Source of the DNA: Butyrivibrio sp.
GTDB lineage: Bacteria > Bacillota > Clostridia > Lachnospirales > Lachnospiraceae
Direction: 5' to 3'
DNA: 64,000 nt
Assembly (NCBI GenBank): GCA_015056585.1
Contig: SVFZ01000052.1
Location: forward strand, 1-64,000
Below, piece by piece: positions 10,878 to 21,520 of this stretch. The translations under genes were made by a program, and so were the position numbers. Under the pieces are notes generated by a model that had not been told where the DNA came from, searched no databases, and worked only from the letters and a program-made list of their open reading frames with translations. Each line of letters begins with the position of its first letter. The first letter of the stretch is position 1.

Positions 10878-11411
10878 TTAATCTATCTGCTGTGGGCCTT
10901 CTGTTATACTACTTCCAAAAGCTCCGTTTATCATTGTCTGGAAATCGCCTGATACATCAACCGATGCCGGTGTGATAATAAAAATGTATCTTGAAATCTT
11001 CTGAAGATTACCTGAAATCGCATATGTTGAACCAGATGTAAAATCAATGATCCTCTGTGCGATATCCATATCAAGACCTTCTAAGTTAAGTACAACTGTG
11101 CGATTAGCTAAAAGAGTATCTGTTATCTCTCTTCCATCCTCTACAGATGTAGGCTTAATAACGCATACTTCCATTCCTGATGAGCTGATTGGCTTCTTGC
11201 TTCTTGCAGGAGCAACCTTATTTGCAATCTTTTTGGTGCTCTTCTCCTCGATAGGATCTAATGCTGAATCATCTTTACTTAACTGATTGGAATTATTAAT
11301 TGATTCTACCTTGGATGGACTGCTATAGCCCTCATCATAATCATCATAATATGTGCTGTCATCATCCCCATTAAGCTGAATTGCCTTTAAAAATTTATCC
11401 ATTACGCTCAT
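10878..11411 (-). CDS. sepF: cell division protein SepF
   Basis: MSVMDKFLKAIQL, VVLNLEGLDMDIAQRIIDFTSGSTYAISGNLQKIS. Confidence 0.9.
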   Translation of the reverse strand: MSVMDKFLKAIQLNGDDDSTYYDDYDEGYSSPSKVESINNSNQLSKDDSALDPIEEKSTKKIANKVAPARSKKPISSSGMEVCVIKPTSVEDGREITDTLLANRTVVLNLEGLDMDIAQRIIDFTSGSTYAISGNLQKISRYIFIITPASVDVSGDFQTMINGAFGSSITEGPQQID

Positions 11412-11504
11412 TGTACTGGCTCCTCACGATTTTTTATCCCAACAAAAACCAACTATTATATTAACTTAATATTACGTAATCTGTCAAATCTAATAGCCAC
11501 AAAA

Positions 11505-13121
11505 TCAAGGATTTTCTTGAGTATTTTCCAGACTTTCCGTCGCCCCTTCTTCCGATAAAACTTCTTCCGAAACAGAATCCTCTGCAATAGAACTGTCTGT
11601 ATCAGATTCCTCTCCGGATGCATCAATATTATCTTCTTCGGATGTATTTTCTGAATCTACATCGTATTCTTCCGGTGTATTTTCACTACTCTCAGAGGCT
11701 TCATCAGTGCTGACATCATCTTCCTTAGATGAATCAGTACCGTCAACCACACTTGAATCCAGCACAATATAGTCATAGACTGACAGTCCGTACGTAGTAT
11801 TGGACTTAACAATTGAATACTCATCATTCTGATAAAGGATCTTTATCTGCCTGAAATCAGCGTATCCTTTATTTATATTGTACACACCCACAAGTACATC
11901 CTGCTTACCTACAGTATATCTGTCTGTAGAATCCGGCTTGATCAAAACATCACCATTTCTGAGCATCGATGTATCCACGTAATATTCAGTATCATTCTCA
12001 TTGTAAAGCTGAATATTTACGAACTCAGAGGTCTCATTTCCCTGTTCATCATATCTGTTCCTGAGTACTCCGGTTGAATTATCGTTGTTGTTTATAACAT
12101 AAGCCTTGGGAATAAGATAAAAGCTCTTATTAACAATTGATGAATTAGGTATTTTAAGTCCCTTTTCATCCTCAGTTATAAGTTCGATACTAAGATATCT
12201 GTCTCTGCAGAAGGTAATCATTGAATTCGTAAAAGTAAGAACAACAAATGTATCGCCGTCTGCATTTGTAAAGCTGGTAACTTTAGCCCAGGATTCATCC
12301 TGATTTTTAATAAATCTGACCTTTACATATCCACGTTCTGTCAGCTCTTTTACCTTTTCCTGATCATTTTCAAGAATAACCACAGACCAGTCTTCGCTTG
12401 TACATAGCTTATAAACAGGATCTCCGGCCTTCACAAGAGAATTGTTTATAAGCTGCGTTTTTTCATAATAGCCTTCTTCATACATCTGAGCAGTCATATC
12501 ATGCACGATCCGGTCCTCGAATCCATCGATGGAATAAACGACAATTCCGGTATCCGGAGCATTTTTGTAATTGATCGCCGCAAGAGCTGCACTATTTGCA
12601 TTTAAAGAGGTAATATTATCCAGAATACTGTTATTGGAGAGCTTCTGGACAGTACCACCAAGGCTGACCTTAAAATCATATACTGTATAAAAGTTATGAT
12701 CATCAAAGGTAGAACTGAAATCAACAATCTGTGAGCGAAGCTCGGACATATCTTCATCTGAAAGAGAAACTTCCTCAGAGCCCTGTGATTTAAGATACTC
12801 AAGAAGTTTTCCCGACTCATCTATTGTATAGACAAGATTTCCTACAGCTACCCTGGAACCTTCCGCAGCAAAATAATTCACGTACCCTGCGGTATCACTT
12901 GTTATGACCTTCTCATTTCTGATGCAGATAGCGTTATAGATGTTATTTGTGGAAAGAGATCCTTCTTTTACCTCATATCCGACAATATGATCCCTTCTGA
13001 AATAGGTAATAACACTAAACAAAACATATATAGCAATGACGGCAAAAAATATCATGCCTATATTTATATTATTAACTGTTCTGGGATATTTGGAGATTTT
13101 CTTATTACCATTTGAAGCCAT
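11505..13121 (-). CDS. HlyD-like membrane-anchored adaptor with acidic C-terminal tail
   Basis: Single N-terminal TM, biotinyl-lipoyl-like segment (SDTAGYVNYFAAEGSRVAVGNLVYTID), about 80-residue Ser/Glu/Asp-rich tail. Confidence 0.65.
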   Translation of the reverse strand: MASNGNKKISKYPRTVNNINIGMIFFAVIAIYVLFSVITYFRRDHIVGYEVKEGSLSTNNIYNAICIRNEKVITSDTAGYVNYFAAEGSRVAVGNLVYTIDESGKLLEYLKSQGSEEVSLSDEDMSELRSQIVDFSSTFDDHNFYTVYDFKVSLGGTVQKLSNNSILDNITSLNANSAALAAINYKNAPDTGIVVYSIDGFEDRIVHDMTAQMYEEGYYEKTQLINNSLVKAGDPVYKLCTSEDWSVVILENDQEKVKELTERGYVKVRFIKNQDESWAKVTSFTNADGDTFVVLTFTNSMITFCRDRYLSIELITEDEKGLKIPNSSIVNKSFYLIPKAYVINNNDNSTGVLRNRYDEQGNETSEFVNIQLYNENDTEYYVDTSMLRNGDVLIKPDSTDRYTVGKQDVLVGVYNINKGYADFRQIKILYQNDEYSIVKSNTTYGLSVYDYIVLDSSVVDGTDSSKEDDVSTDEASESSENTPEEYDVDSENTSEEDNIDASGEESDTDSSIAEDSVSEEVLSEEGATESLENTQENP

Positions 13122-13145
13122 ATGGCTTGAATATCCTTTTCAAAA

Positions 13146-13174
13146 GATAAGCCGCGGAGAGCCCGCGGCTTATC
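13146..13174 (-). terminator. GC-rich hairpin, intrinsic terminator
   Basis: 12-bp perfect stem GATAAGCCGCGG/CCGCGGCTTATC followed by TTTT on minus strand. Confidence 0.75.
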
Positions 13175-13199
13175 GAAATTCTTACAACAAAAACAATAA

Positions 13200-13637
13200 T
13201 TAAAGTGAAATAACAATCTTAGATTTAACAGATTCAGGAACTTCAGCCTCATCCATGGAAAGGCTGAGAACAAAATCAATATTAAACTTCTCACCAAGTT
13301 TTTCAAGTTTGTTGACAGTCTCAGTAATATCCTTGCCTTCAAGACAGGAAATCTTGAGGAAACTGTCGAAATACATCTGCTGGAGATCATGGTCTTGGGA
13401 AATAATTCCGCTGACAAATCCAATAAATTCATCCGGATTAGAAATCATAAAGTCTGAAACGACGATCAAACGAATCTTGTTGTTAAGCTCATACATATGC
13501 TTAGTGTTCTTATCAAGAAATGCAATACTCCCCAAAACATTCTTGACTTCAGTATTAACCTTGTCCAATAAGCACTTTGTCTTTCCTTTTCCCTTTTTCC
13601 CAACAATTAACTGAACCATTGGCATACCCTCCTGCAA
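13200..13637 (-). CDS. small P-loop NTPase-like protein of unknown function
   Basis: Walker A-like VGKKGKGKTK at the N-terminus; 145 aa. Confidence 0.6.
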   Translation of the reverse strand: MQEGMPMVQLIVGKKGKGKTKCLLDKVNTEVKNVLGSIAFLDKNTKHMYELNNKIRLIVVSDFMISNPDEFIGFVSGIISQDHDLQQMYFDSFLKISCLEGKDITETVNKLEKLGEKFNIDFVLSLSMDEAEVPESVKSKIVISL

Positions 13638-13692
13638 GTAAGACTTATATTGATATTATTAATTATATCCGTCTAAGAGTTAAAAGACAACC

Positions 13693-14712
13693 TTAATTAA
13701 CAATTTCCTTTAACAATTGTGTCATATCTTCATAAAGTGTCCCACTGTCTGTATCCCGCATCACTACTGCGATATAAGGATTTGCCGTAGTATCTTTTGC
13801 CAGTAATATAAGGCAGTGTCCGGCTGCCGTTGTAGTGCCTGTTTTGCCACCTATCACAGTAACTCCCGAAGGCTGTGCCTTGTTGCCATTTAAGAAACCG
13901 TTGGTAGATGATATATCAACTTCTTTTGATGCGCCCTTGGAATCAAGGTAAGATGTTGTATAGTGATTCATATTGATTATTTCACTGAAGGTATCGTATT
14001 GCATGGCAGCATTAAAGATAAGATACATGTCATAAGCAGTAACAACGTGATCCTCAGCTGTAAGTCCGTTAGGATTTTTAAAGTGAGATTTCGTAGCGCC
14101 GATAGCTTTAGCTTCTGTATTCATGAGCTCCACAAATGCGTCGATTGAACCTGCAATATTGGATGCAATCATATTAGCCACATCATTTGCCGAATAGATT
14201 AAAAGAATATGGAGAGCCTGATCCAACGTCATTCTGTCGCCTGCTTTAAGTCCGATTTTCTGCGCTCCGCTTTCATTCACATAAACATCATCCCCGGCTA
14301 CAAGAACCTGTTCAAGACTACCGTGTTTAAGTGCTACGAGAGCAGTCATTACCTTTGTAAGACTTGCAGGCATAACCTGTTCATTTACATTTTTTGCGTA
14401 CAGCGTTTCTCTCTTGTTAAGATCAAAAAGACCGGCACTTACCGTGTCGGAAAAACTCACATCAGATTCATTGATATCGGAATTTACTACACAGATATCG
14501 GAGGCATAAGTAGGATAATTATACTTATTCCCTGTCTCCTGGCCAAAAGAACTGACGGAATATTTAGCAGCATAAGGAAAACCTGCACATCCCGTCAGGC
14601 AAGATACTGTTAAAACTAAAGAAATAAAAATTACAAATAGCTTACTTGTACATTTCACGCCACTCAAGATCCCCTCTGTCAAGTGATTTGATAAGAAGTT
14701 CAGCTGAAGCAA
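13693..14712 (-). CDS. D-alanyl-D-alanine carboxypeptidase (DacF-like)
   Basis: SLTK, SAN and KTGT motifs; exact start uncertain, a GTG inside the mgsA 3' end is plausible. Confidence 0.88.
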   Translation of the reverse strand: MLQLNFLSNHLTEGILSGVKCTSKLFVIFISLVLTVSCLTGCAGFPYAAKYSVSSFGQETGNKYNYPTYASDICVVNSDINESDVSFSDTVSAGLFDLNKRETLYAKNVNEQVMPASLTKVMTALVALKHGSLEQVLVAGDDVYVNESGAQKIGLKAGDRMTLDQALHILLIYSANDVANMIASNIAGSIDAFVELMNTEAKAIGATKSHFKNPNGLTAEDHVVTAYDMYLIFNAAMQYDTFSEIINMNHYTTSYLDSKGASKEVDISSTNGFLNGNKAQPSGVTVIGGKTGTTTAAGHCLILLAKDTTANPYIAVVMRDTDSGTLYEDMTQLLKEIVN

Positions 14713-15037
14713 GATTGGTTGCTACAGGGATATTATGCATATCACAAAGAGTCATCACATCATTAACACTGGGTTCGTGAGATTTTACAGTGAGCGGATC
14801 TCTAAGGAAGATCACAAGGTCAATTTCGTTGTGCTCTATGGCAGCGCCCAGCTGCTGTGCTCCGCCAAGATGCCCTGCAAGGTACTTATGTACAGTCAGA
14901 TTTGTAACTTCCTCGATAAGTCTGCCTGTTGTACCTGTGGCAAAAAGATCGTTTTTACTTAGGATACCCCTGTATGCAATACAGAAATTCTGCATAAGTT
15001 TTTTCTTTGCGTCATGTGCTATAAGTGCGATGTTCAT
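14642..15037 (-). CDS. mgsA: methylglyoxal synthase
   Basis: [27 protein letters not shown]. Confidence 0.93.
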   Translation of the reverse strand: MNIALIAHDAKKKLMQNFCIAYRGILSKNDLFATGTTGRLIEEVTNLTVHKYLAGHLGGAQQLGAAIEHNEIDLVIFLRDPLTVKSHEPSVNDVMTLCDMHNIPVATNLASAELLIKSLDRGDLEWREMYK

Positions 15038-15042
15038 ATAAC

Positions 15043-16170
15043 TTATACCCTCCCAAAATTATACTTATTACTCTGAAGTCGTACATTAAGTACGAAGCCA
15101 ATTCCCATAAAGGAACTAAGAAGTGATGTAAGACCATAACTAACAAACGGAAGCGGAATTCCTGTGTTGGGAATAACTCCGGTAGCAACACCGATGTTAA
15201 TAAATCCCTGGAAACCTATCCAGGCTCCTACTCCGGCAGCTATTATCTCTCCTGCCTTATCTTTTGCTCTCATTGATACATTAAAACACTCCAAAGAGAT
15301 CAAAAGTACTAAAACAACTACAATACAAGCTCCTACAAATCCAAATTCTTCACCAATTACAGTAAAGATGAAATCAGTAGGTGATTCGGAAATAAATCCG
15401 CCGTTAAGTACAGAACTGATTTCATTTGTATTGTAGCCTTTGCCGTAAAGCTGCCCGGAACCAATGGCCATCATTGAATTCAGTGTCTGATAAGCCTCGG
15501 AATTCGCATAATCCTCAGGATATAGCCAGGCAAGGATACGTCTTTGCTGATAATCATGAAGAAAACTACTCTCTCCCTGAACTGCATTATATATCACAAA
15601 CAATACAGCAGGTATTGAAACAGATAAAACTGCTATTACAATCTTGATATTAATTCCTGCAACAAACATGATCACACAGAAAATTGTCATGACCATAATA
15701 CAGGTAGACAGATCAGGCTGAGCCGCTATAAGTGCCAGCGGAAGAACCAAAAAGGCAAGACAAATAAGAACAAAGCCAAAGTTCTTCACTCTGTCTTTAT
15801 ATTTCATAATAAACTGAGCATAAAATAAAATCAATAAAATTTTGGCAGCCTCCGAGGGCTGAAATGTTATGCCGAATAAGCTTATCCACCTTTGCGCACC
15901 GTTCGTACTACTACCTAGCGGTGAAAGAACAAGAGCCAGCAAAACAGCATTTACTATATAAAAAAGTATGTAAAGCTTGATCAGAAAAACATAATCCAAA
16001 AGGGAAATAAAGACCATCAAAACTATTCCCATTATAAGTCCTGCAATCTGTTTTCTCGAAGATCCGGGCTCTGCTGAGTTGATAGCCATTATTCCAAATA
16101 TTGTAAGTCCAATGACCATGAGAACAAGCATGAAATCATAGTCGATAAGTTTGTACTTTTTAATCGGCAT
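15043..16170 (-). CDS. rodA: rod-shape-determining SEDS protein RodA
   Basis: FtsW/RodA/SpoVE family: [32 protein letters not shown]-type C-terminus (here [20 protein letters not shown]); follows mrdA. Confidence 0.93.
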   Translation of the reverse strand: MPIKKYKLIDYDFMLVLMVIGLTIFGIMAINSAEPGSSRKQIAGLIMGIVLMVFISLLDYVFLIKLYILFYIVNAVLLALVLSPLGSSTNGAQRWISLFGITFQPSEAAKILLILFYAQFIMKYKDRVKNFGFVLICLAFLVLPLALIAAQPDLSTCIMVMTIFCVIMFVAGINIKIVIAVLSVSIPAVLFVIYNAVQGESSFLHDYQQRRILAWLYPEDYANSEAYQTLNSMMAIGSGQLYGKGYNTNEISSVLNGGFISESPTDFIFTVIGEEFGFVGACIVVVLVLLISLECFNVSMRAKDKAGEIIAAGVGAWIGFQGFINIGVATGVIPNTGIPLPFVSYGLTSLLSSFMGIGFVLNVRLQSNKYNFGRV

Positions 16171-19015
16171 TTGTAGCTCCATCCTGTAGTGTCTGCGCTG
16201 TTCCAGAGATGATCTCATCTTCATCCTTTAAGTTAAAGTAATAAGCAAGAGCATCTTTGGTAATCTGAGCAGCATAACTTGATGTATAACCGTTTGCAAT
16301 TCTTGTAGCTATGGCAATCTCAGGCTTTTCATAAGGAGCATAGCATACAAACAGTGAATGGTTTGGTTTTGATTTGGATTCCTGGGCAGTTCCGGTCTTA
16401 CCTGCTACAGAAACTCCAAGATCCGAATAATAGCTCTTATCCTGAACAACCTGTCTCATTCCAAGATGTATTGCATTCCAATAGCTCTGAGGCATATCTA
16501 CTGTATTTCTTACAGTAGCATTGTATTCTTCAAGAAGGTTTCCGCTTGAATCTGTTGTCTTATCCAAAAGAGTCAGATTATAGCAGGTCCCACTGTTGGC
16601 AACTGTTGTGACATATCTGGCAAGCCCCACTGTTGTAAAAGAGTTTGTACCCTGTCCGATAGCAGAACGAACAGAGTCCATATCGGAAACAAGCGGCTCT
16701 GATTCAACTATTTCAATTCCCGACTTCTCGGTAAGTCCGTAAAGTCCGGCATAATTAGCCAGCTTTTCAAGACCCACATCAGATGAATAGCTGTCACCTT
16801 CCATACCAAGTCTGTAGCCCACTTCATAAAAGAAGACGTTACAGGAATTCCTTATTCCCCCGGTAACATTAAGTCCGCCGTGTCCTCTTGGGTATATCCA
16901 GCATCTTGGGTGAATATCCAGTTTATCAAAAATACCACCGCAGTAAATAACAGAATCTGTAGTAATAACACCTTCCATTAAACCTGCCGTAGAAGATACC
17001 ATCTTAAAAGTTGATCCCGGCGCTGTTTTCTGCTGAGTTGCGTAATTGTACAAAGGATTTGAATTATCGCTCCTGAGTTTCGCGTAATATGCAGCATCCA
17101 CACCGTTCGCCATCATATTATTATCGTAGCCAGGATACGAAACAAGAGCCAGTACATCACCGGTATTAACATCTGTAATTACCATTGAACCCGTACAGGG
17201 ATCAAGAGCAAGCTGTGCAGGTGTAATGTCGAGGTTTGAAACCCTGTTTACCATGAATGTATAAGCACTCTCTCCGCCTCTTTCCCACAGAGATAGTTCT
17301 TCATCATCAATCTTAATAACTTCCTGCTCAAGCAGTATATTGCAGACCTGCGTTCCTGTAATATAACCATCCAGCAAAAGATATTTGTACATCCTGGTCT
17401 TAAAATCCGCATCATCTGCAAGTTTTTTAATTGTCTGATTTATTATCTGTTTAAAGATTTCCTCTGAATCAGCATACTGATTATCCAGCTCAAGCTTGGA
17501 TACATCTACCCAGTTCATGGAGATTGCATACTTTAAATATTCTGTCAAAGATATGGTCTCATCTGTGGTCCATGCAACATATATCGGATCTTCTCTGACA
17601 ACTTTTGTGGAATCCAGTATACCTTCGCTGTAAAGCTTTGCAGCAATATGGCTCATGTACCACTGATATTCCTTGGAAAGCTTATCGTAGCCGGTCTTTT
17701 TGTCATTAAGCTCTAAAGTAAGCTCCTGAATTACCTCATCGTATTTGGTAAGGAAGGCCTGATAAACCTCTTTTTCATTAGCCTTGGCATCAGCCTTTGA
17801 AAAGTGATTGACATCCACAACTGCATTATCAAAAATGGCATAATAAACATCATAAATCGGAATAACAATGTTACTGGAACTGGAAGTTTCAGTATATGTG
17901 TATGTCTTAATGTTCTGTATCTTTGAGGAAAGAATTCCGGCAAGTGACTGCTCTATAATATTGTAACAGGCTTCTGTCAGATCCTTGTCTATAGTCAGAT
18001 AAACATCATTTCCGGCAACAGAATCCACATAATTACTGGTTTCAATAACCTGACCTGTATTATCAACATAAACAGTTTCTGACCCCTTGGTACCCTGAAG
18101 AACACTCTCCATGGCCTGTTCAATACCTGATTTACCTACGGTATCATTTATGCCGTAGCTGCTGTTTGACAGCTGGAGCTGAGCAAGTTCGTCTTCGGAA
18201 ACTTTTCCCGTATAACCGAGAATCTGTGAAAAATAAAATGAATCGACGTATTTACGTGCAGTATTCTCCTCAATCGACACGCCGTCCAAAGTATCTGCAT
18301 TTTCCATAACATCAGCTACAGTCTGGTCACTTACGTCAGATGCAACAGTTGTATCAATGTACTTCTGATATGAATTGGCGTTCATGTTATATCTGATATT
18401 CAGAATCTTTAATGCGCGGTCATTTGTATATCCCAGTCTTGGAACAAAGACAGAGCTGTCCTCCGCATCATAATCGCCCACGCCAAAATTCTTGCACAGA
18501 TCATCAACAACTTCTGCAGCTGTCTTTATTTTTTCCTCATACTTAAGGTCGCTTATGGATGATCTGCCATATACATCAGCCAGAAAACGAAGAAGAGAAT
18601 TACCTTCAACAGTAAATTCAAAAGCATTATTCTCATTCAGGATTATCTTAAAATCCTGATCTACACTGTCACCGTTTTCTTCAATAATATCAATGAGTTT
18701 GTTTAATGTCTCGTTGATAGACTTGTTTTTTCCGCGGCCTGATTTGTAGACATCTTCAATAGTTACAGAATTGGCCAGCTCATTGTAGGCAAGAAGATTT
18801 CCGTTTCTGTCATAGATATTGCCTCTGGTGGCTGCAATAGACTTCTCCTTCTTGATACGAAGTTTAAAAGTATCAAGATAATGCTCACCATTAATAATCT
18901 GCAGATAAAATAACCTGTAGATCATGATGCCGGCAAGTACGGAAAGAACTGCACATACAACAACAGCTCTGGATGTTATGAACTTAATAAAGCCTTCCTT
19001 AAAATCATCAAACAA
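16160..19015 (-). CDS. mrdA: class B penicillin-binding protein 2
   Basis: GSTFKMVSS, SCN, GKTGTAQ motifs; N-terminal TM and dimerisation domain; within mreBCD-rodA block. Confidence 0.92.
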   Translation of the reverse strand: MFDDFKEGFIKFITSRAVVVCAVLSVLAGIMIYRLFYLQIINGEHYLDTFKLRIKKEKSIAATRGNIYDRNGNLLAYNELANSVTIEDVYKSGRGKNKSINETLNKLIDIIEENGDSVDQDFKIILNENNAFEFTVEGNSLLRFLADVYGRSSISDLKYEEKIKTAAEVVDDLCKNFGVGDYDAEDSSVFVPRLGYTNDRALKILNIRYNMNANSYQKYIDTTVASDVSDQTVADVMENADTLDGVSIEENTARKYVDSFYFSQILGYTGKVSEDELAQLQLSNSSYGINDTVGKSGIEQAMESVLQGTKGSETVYVDNTGQVIETSNYVDSVAGNDVYLTIDKDLTEACYNIIEQSLAGILSSKIQNIKTYTYTETSSSSNIVIPIYDVYYAIFDNAVVDVNHFSKADAKANEKEVYQAFLTKYDEVIQELTLELNDKKTGYDKLSKEYQWYMSHIAAKLYSEGILDSTKVVREDPIYVAWTTDETISLTEYLKYAISMNWVDVSKLELDNQYADSEEIFKQIINQTIKKLADDADFKTRMYKYLLLDGYITGTQVCNILLEQEVIKIDDEELSLWERGGESAYTFMVNRVSNLDITPAQLALDPCTGSMVITDVNTGDVLALVSYPGYDNNMMANGVDAAYYAKLRSDNSNPLYNYATQQKTAPGSTFKMVSSTAGLMEGVITTDSVIYCGGIFDKLDIHPRCWIYPRGHGGLNVTGGIRNSCNVFFYEVGYRLGMEGDSYSSDVGLEKLANYAGLYGLTEKSGIEIVESEPLVSDMDSVRSAIGQGTNSFTTVGLARYVTTVANSGTCYNLTLLDKTTDSSGNLLEEYNATVRNTVDMPQSYWNAIHLGMRQVVQDKSYYSDLGVSVAGKTGTAQESKSKPNHSLFVCYAPYEKPEIAIATRIANGYTSSYAAQITKDALAYYFNLKDEDEIISGTAQTLQDGATNAD

Positions 19016-19532
19016 ATTTCTTGGCGCTCCTTTGTTCTATCTCGTCTATCCTGTTATTTACCGAAAGTATAACGGGATAATAAAATATGGCTACAAGTGC
19101 GGTGTACACCATTTCCGGAATAATTACATTTACCATGTAATAACCAATATTAAACCTGGTTCTGAACAAAAACATAAGAACATAGCAGACAAATCCGAAC
19201 AGGAAATCCGCTATGGTTATAAACACGATCGGAATAGCGATATTCTGGGAAAAGAATACTTCATGAAATTTACCCACAATAAAACCAAGGTACATATATA
19301 TAAGGGCAAAAAAGCCAAGATATGTACCAAAAAATATATCCACCAGAAGGCCACTGAAAAAGCCCGTTATAAGTCCTGTCGTATCACCTTTTATAAATCC
19401 GAGGGATGCAACTACTATCATCATAAGATTCGGTGCGATACCGCCAAAATCCAGGACGCGAAAGACAGTGGTCTGCAGGATGAAGGATATTATAATAAAT
19501 ATGAAATTAGCAAAAAACCTTCTGATGTTCAT
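19008..19532 (-). CDS. mreD: rod shape-determining protein MreD
   Basis: 174-aa hydrophobic protein between mreC and mrdA; GLITGFFSGLLVDIFFG. Confidence 0.85.
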   Translation of the reverse strand: MNIRRFFANFIFIIISFILQTTVFRVLDFGGIAPNLMMIVVASLGFIKGDTTGLITGFFSGLLVDIFFGTYLGFFALIYMYLGFIVGKFHEVFFSQNIAIPIVFITIADFLFGFVCYVLMFLFRTRFNIGYYMVNVIIPEMVYTALVAIFYYPVILSVNNRIDEIEQRSAKKFV

Positions 19533-20395
19533 TCTATATTTTTCTTAAGCTCCAGAAGAACCAGTACCACGTTCATGTGCTCAAAATCAACTGCAGGTGT
19601 AAGAGTTCCTGACTTTGTAAGATTGTTTGAATCATCATCAATAGTTGAAATATAGCCGATAAGAATACCGGGAAGGTACTTATCACTGATATTTGAAGTA
19701 ACTATCTTGTCACCGATTCTCACTTTGTCTACATCGTCAACAAGTTTTGAAAAGCTGATAAATCCTTGATTGTACAGTTCAAGGTTGCCTGTAACAATAA
19801 GATTGTCTGAAGATGATAAAACCATTCCGCTTACAGAGGCATTGTCTGCTATAATTGCCTGAACCTTGGCCCAGTCCGGACCCACATCAATGATCCTTCC
19901 GACCAATGCTCCATTTGCAATAACATTCATGTCTATTGCAAGGCCATCATCAGATCCTTTGTCGATAATAAAAGCATGATACCAGTTTCCGGCATCCTTA
20001 CCGATTATCCTGGCACCGACTTTCTCATAATTCTCATAGGCATCATCAAGCTGATAGAGGTTACGCAGCTCTGTCAGCTCATATTTTTCCTGCTCAAGAG
20101 TAGTATTTGCCACCGTCAGCTCATCTATCTTGGCCTTAAGCTCCTCATTTTCTTCAAGAAGTTTCGTAATTGAAGAAAGTCTCTCCGCTGAATCCTTGAT
20201 ATATGTACCCACAGTGGTCATTCCCTTTTGAAAAGGCACAACAAAAATACCCGCAAAAGAATTAAGCGGACCTGTGAATAAATTTGTATTAAATGTGATG
20301 ATTATTAGCGCTGTACACAGCACTGTTAAAATAAAGAGGAGATATTTACTTGGTAAAGCAAATTCCTCTCCTCTTTTTTTTATGATGGGACTCAT
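19529..20395 (-). CDS. mreC: rod shape-determining protein MreC
   Basis: Coiled coil then beta domain: ARIIGKDAGNWYHAFIIDKGSDDGLAIDMNVI. Confidence 0.92.
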   Translation of the reverse strand: MSPIIKKRGEEFALPSKYLLFILTVLCTALIIITFNTNLFTGPLNSFAGIFVVPFQKGMTTVGTYIKDSAERLSSITKLLEENEELKAKIDELTVANTTLEQEKYELTELRNLYQLDDAYENYEKVGARIIGKDAGNWYHAFIIDKGSDDGLAIDMNVIANGALVGRIIDVGPDWAKVQAIIADNASVSGMVLSSSDNLIVTGNLELYNQGFISFSKLVDDVDKVRIGDKIVTSNISDKYLPGILIGYISTIDDDSNNLTKSGTLTPAVDFEHMNVVLVLLELKKNIE

Positions 20396-21399
20396 TATTT
20401 ATCCTCTTCAATTCCATATGCAAGAGCTTTATACTGGTCTTCCTTAATAATCTTGGCAAGTCCCAATGCTCCGCTGCCGATTGGATTTTCAGCGATATTT
20501 ACGTTAAGTCCAACTCCGTTTGATAGTCTCTGTGCGAGGTGAACAACCTGTGATGCTCCACCTGTAAGATAAAGACCATGCTTAAAGATATCTGCTGCAA
20601 GCTCCGGAGGAGTCTTCTCAAGTGCAGCTTTGATATTGTCAAGAATAGCATCAAAGTTCTCCACAAGAGCCTGATTAAGGATATCAGTAGGAATCTTTCT
20701 CTCAACAGGAAGACCTGTCACAATATCTCTTCCGTAAACAACTGCATCCTTTCCTTCCTTTTCAAGTTCCTTAAGTGAAATCTTGACATTCTCGGAAGTC
20801 TTCTCTCCGATAAGAAGTCCAAACTCCTTACGGATAACGTTTCTGATGGACTCGTCAAACTTCTTGCCGCCGACTTTTATAAGTTTGCTTACAACGATTC
20901 CGCGAAGAGAAAGAATTGAAATCTCTGTGGTATCATAGCCTACATTAACTACAAGAACACCCTGAGAGTTCATGACATCTACATTCATTCCAAGGCCGTC
21001 AGCCAGTGGCTTTTTAACCATCATGATCTTCTTGGCCTTAATTCCGGCATCATTGATAAGATCATGGAAAGCTCTTCTCTCAACCTCTGTGACATCCTTA
21101 GGTACAGCAATATATACCTCGCAGGGCTTTACTGAACCCTTCATCTGATCTGTCAAAAAGAGTTTGACAAGAGTTTCCATGTGTTCGATATCAGCAATAA
21201 CTCCGCTGTTAAGCGGATATGTGATCTTAATCTTATCGGGAGCCTTCTCATACATCTCATATGCAGAATTGCCATATGCAAAAACAGTTGTCTTGTTCTC
21301 TATGGCTATCATGTTCTTCTCTACTGTAAGAGAATCCTCGTCCCTGTTATAAATCTTGATATTACTTGTTCCAAGATCAATGCCAAAAATGTTACCCAA
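20395..21399 (-). CDS. mreB: divergent MreB/actin-like protein
   Basis: GIDLGTSN, VGGKKFDESIRNVIRKEFGLLIGEKTSE, YLTGGAS; overlaps mreC. Confidence 0.88.
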   Translation of the reverse strand: MGNIFGIDLGTSNIKIYNRDEDSLTVEKNMIAIENKTTVFAYGNSAYEMYEKAPDKIKITYPLNSGVIADIEHMETLVKLFLTDQMKGSVKPCEVYIAVPKDVTEVERRAFHDLINDAGIKAKKIMMVKKPLADGLGMNVDVMNSQGVLVVNVGYDTTEISILSLRGIVVSKLIKVGGKKFDESIRNVIRKEFGLLIGEKTSENVKISLKELEKEGKDAVVYGRDIVTGLPVERKIPTDILNQALVENFDAILDNIKAALEKTPPELAADIFKHGLYLTGGASQVVHLAQRLSNGVGLNVNIAENPIGSGALGLAKIIKEDQYKALAYGIEEDK

Positions 21400-21520
21400 A
21401 ACTGCCTCCTTAATGCTAAAAACTTATGTAAATAAGCCTGTTTGCCTATATTAATCTGTGTTTTCGGAAAAACCCACATTTTATTATAGCATTTTTAAGG
21501 CAATAATCAATGAGCACCTT

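Noticed and set aside
14642-14712. mgsA/dacF ORF overlap as a novel overlapping gene pair
   Set aside because: Most likely a start-site artefact; a GTG start near the mgsA stop would remove most of the overlap.
18924-19655. 243-aa plus-strand ORF antisense to mrdA/mreD/mreC
   Set aside because: Shadow ORF; the opposite strand encodes clear MreD and neighbours.
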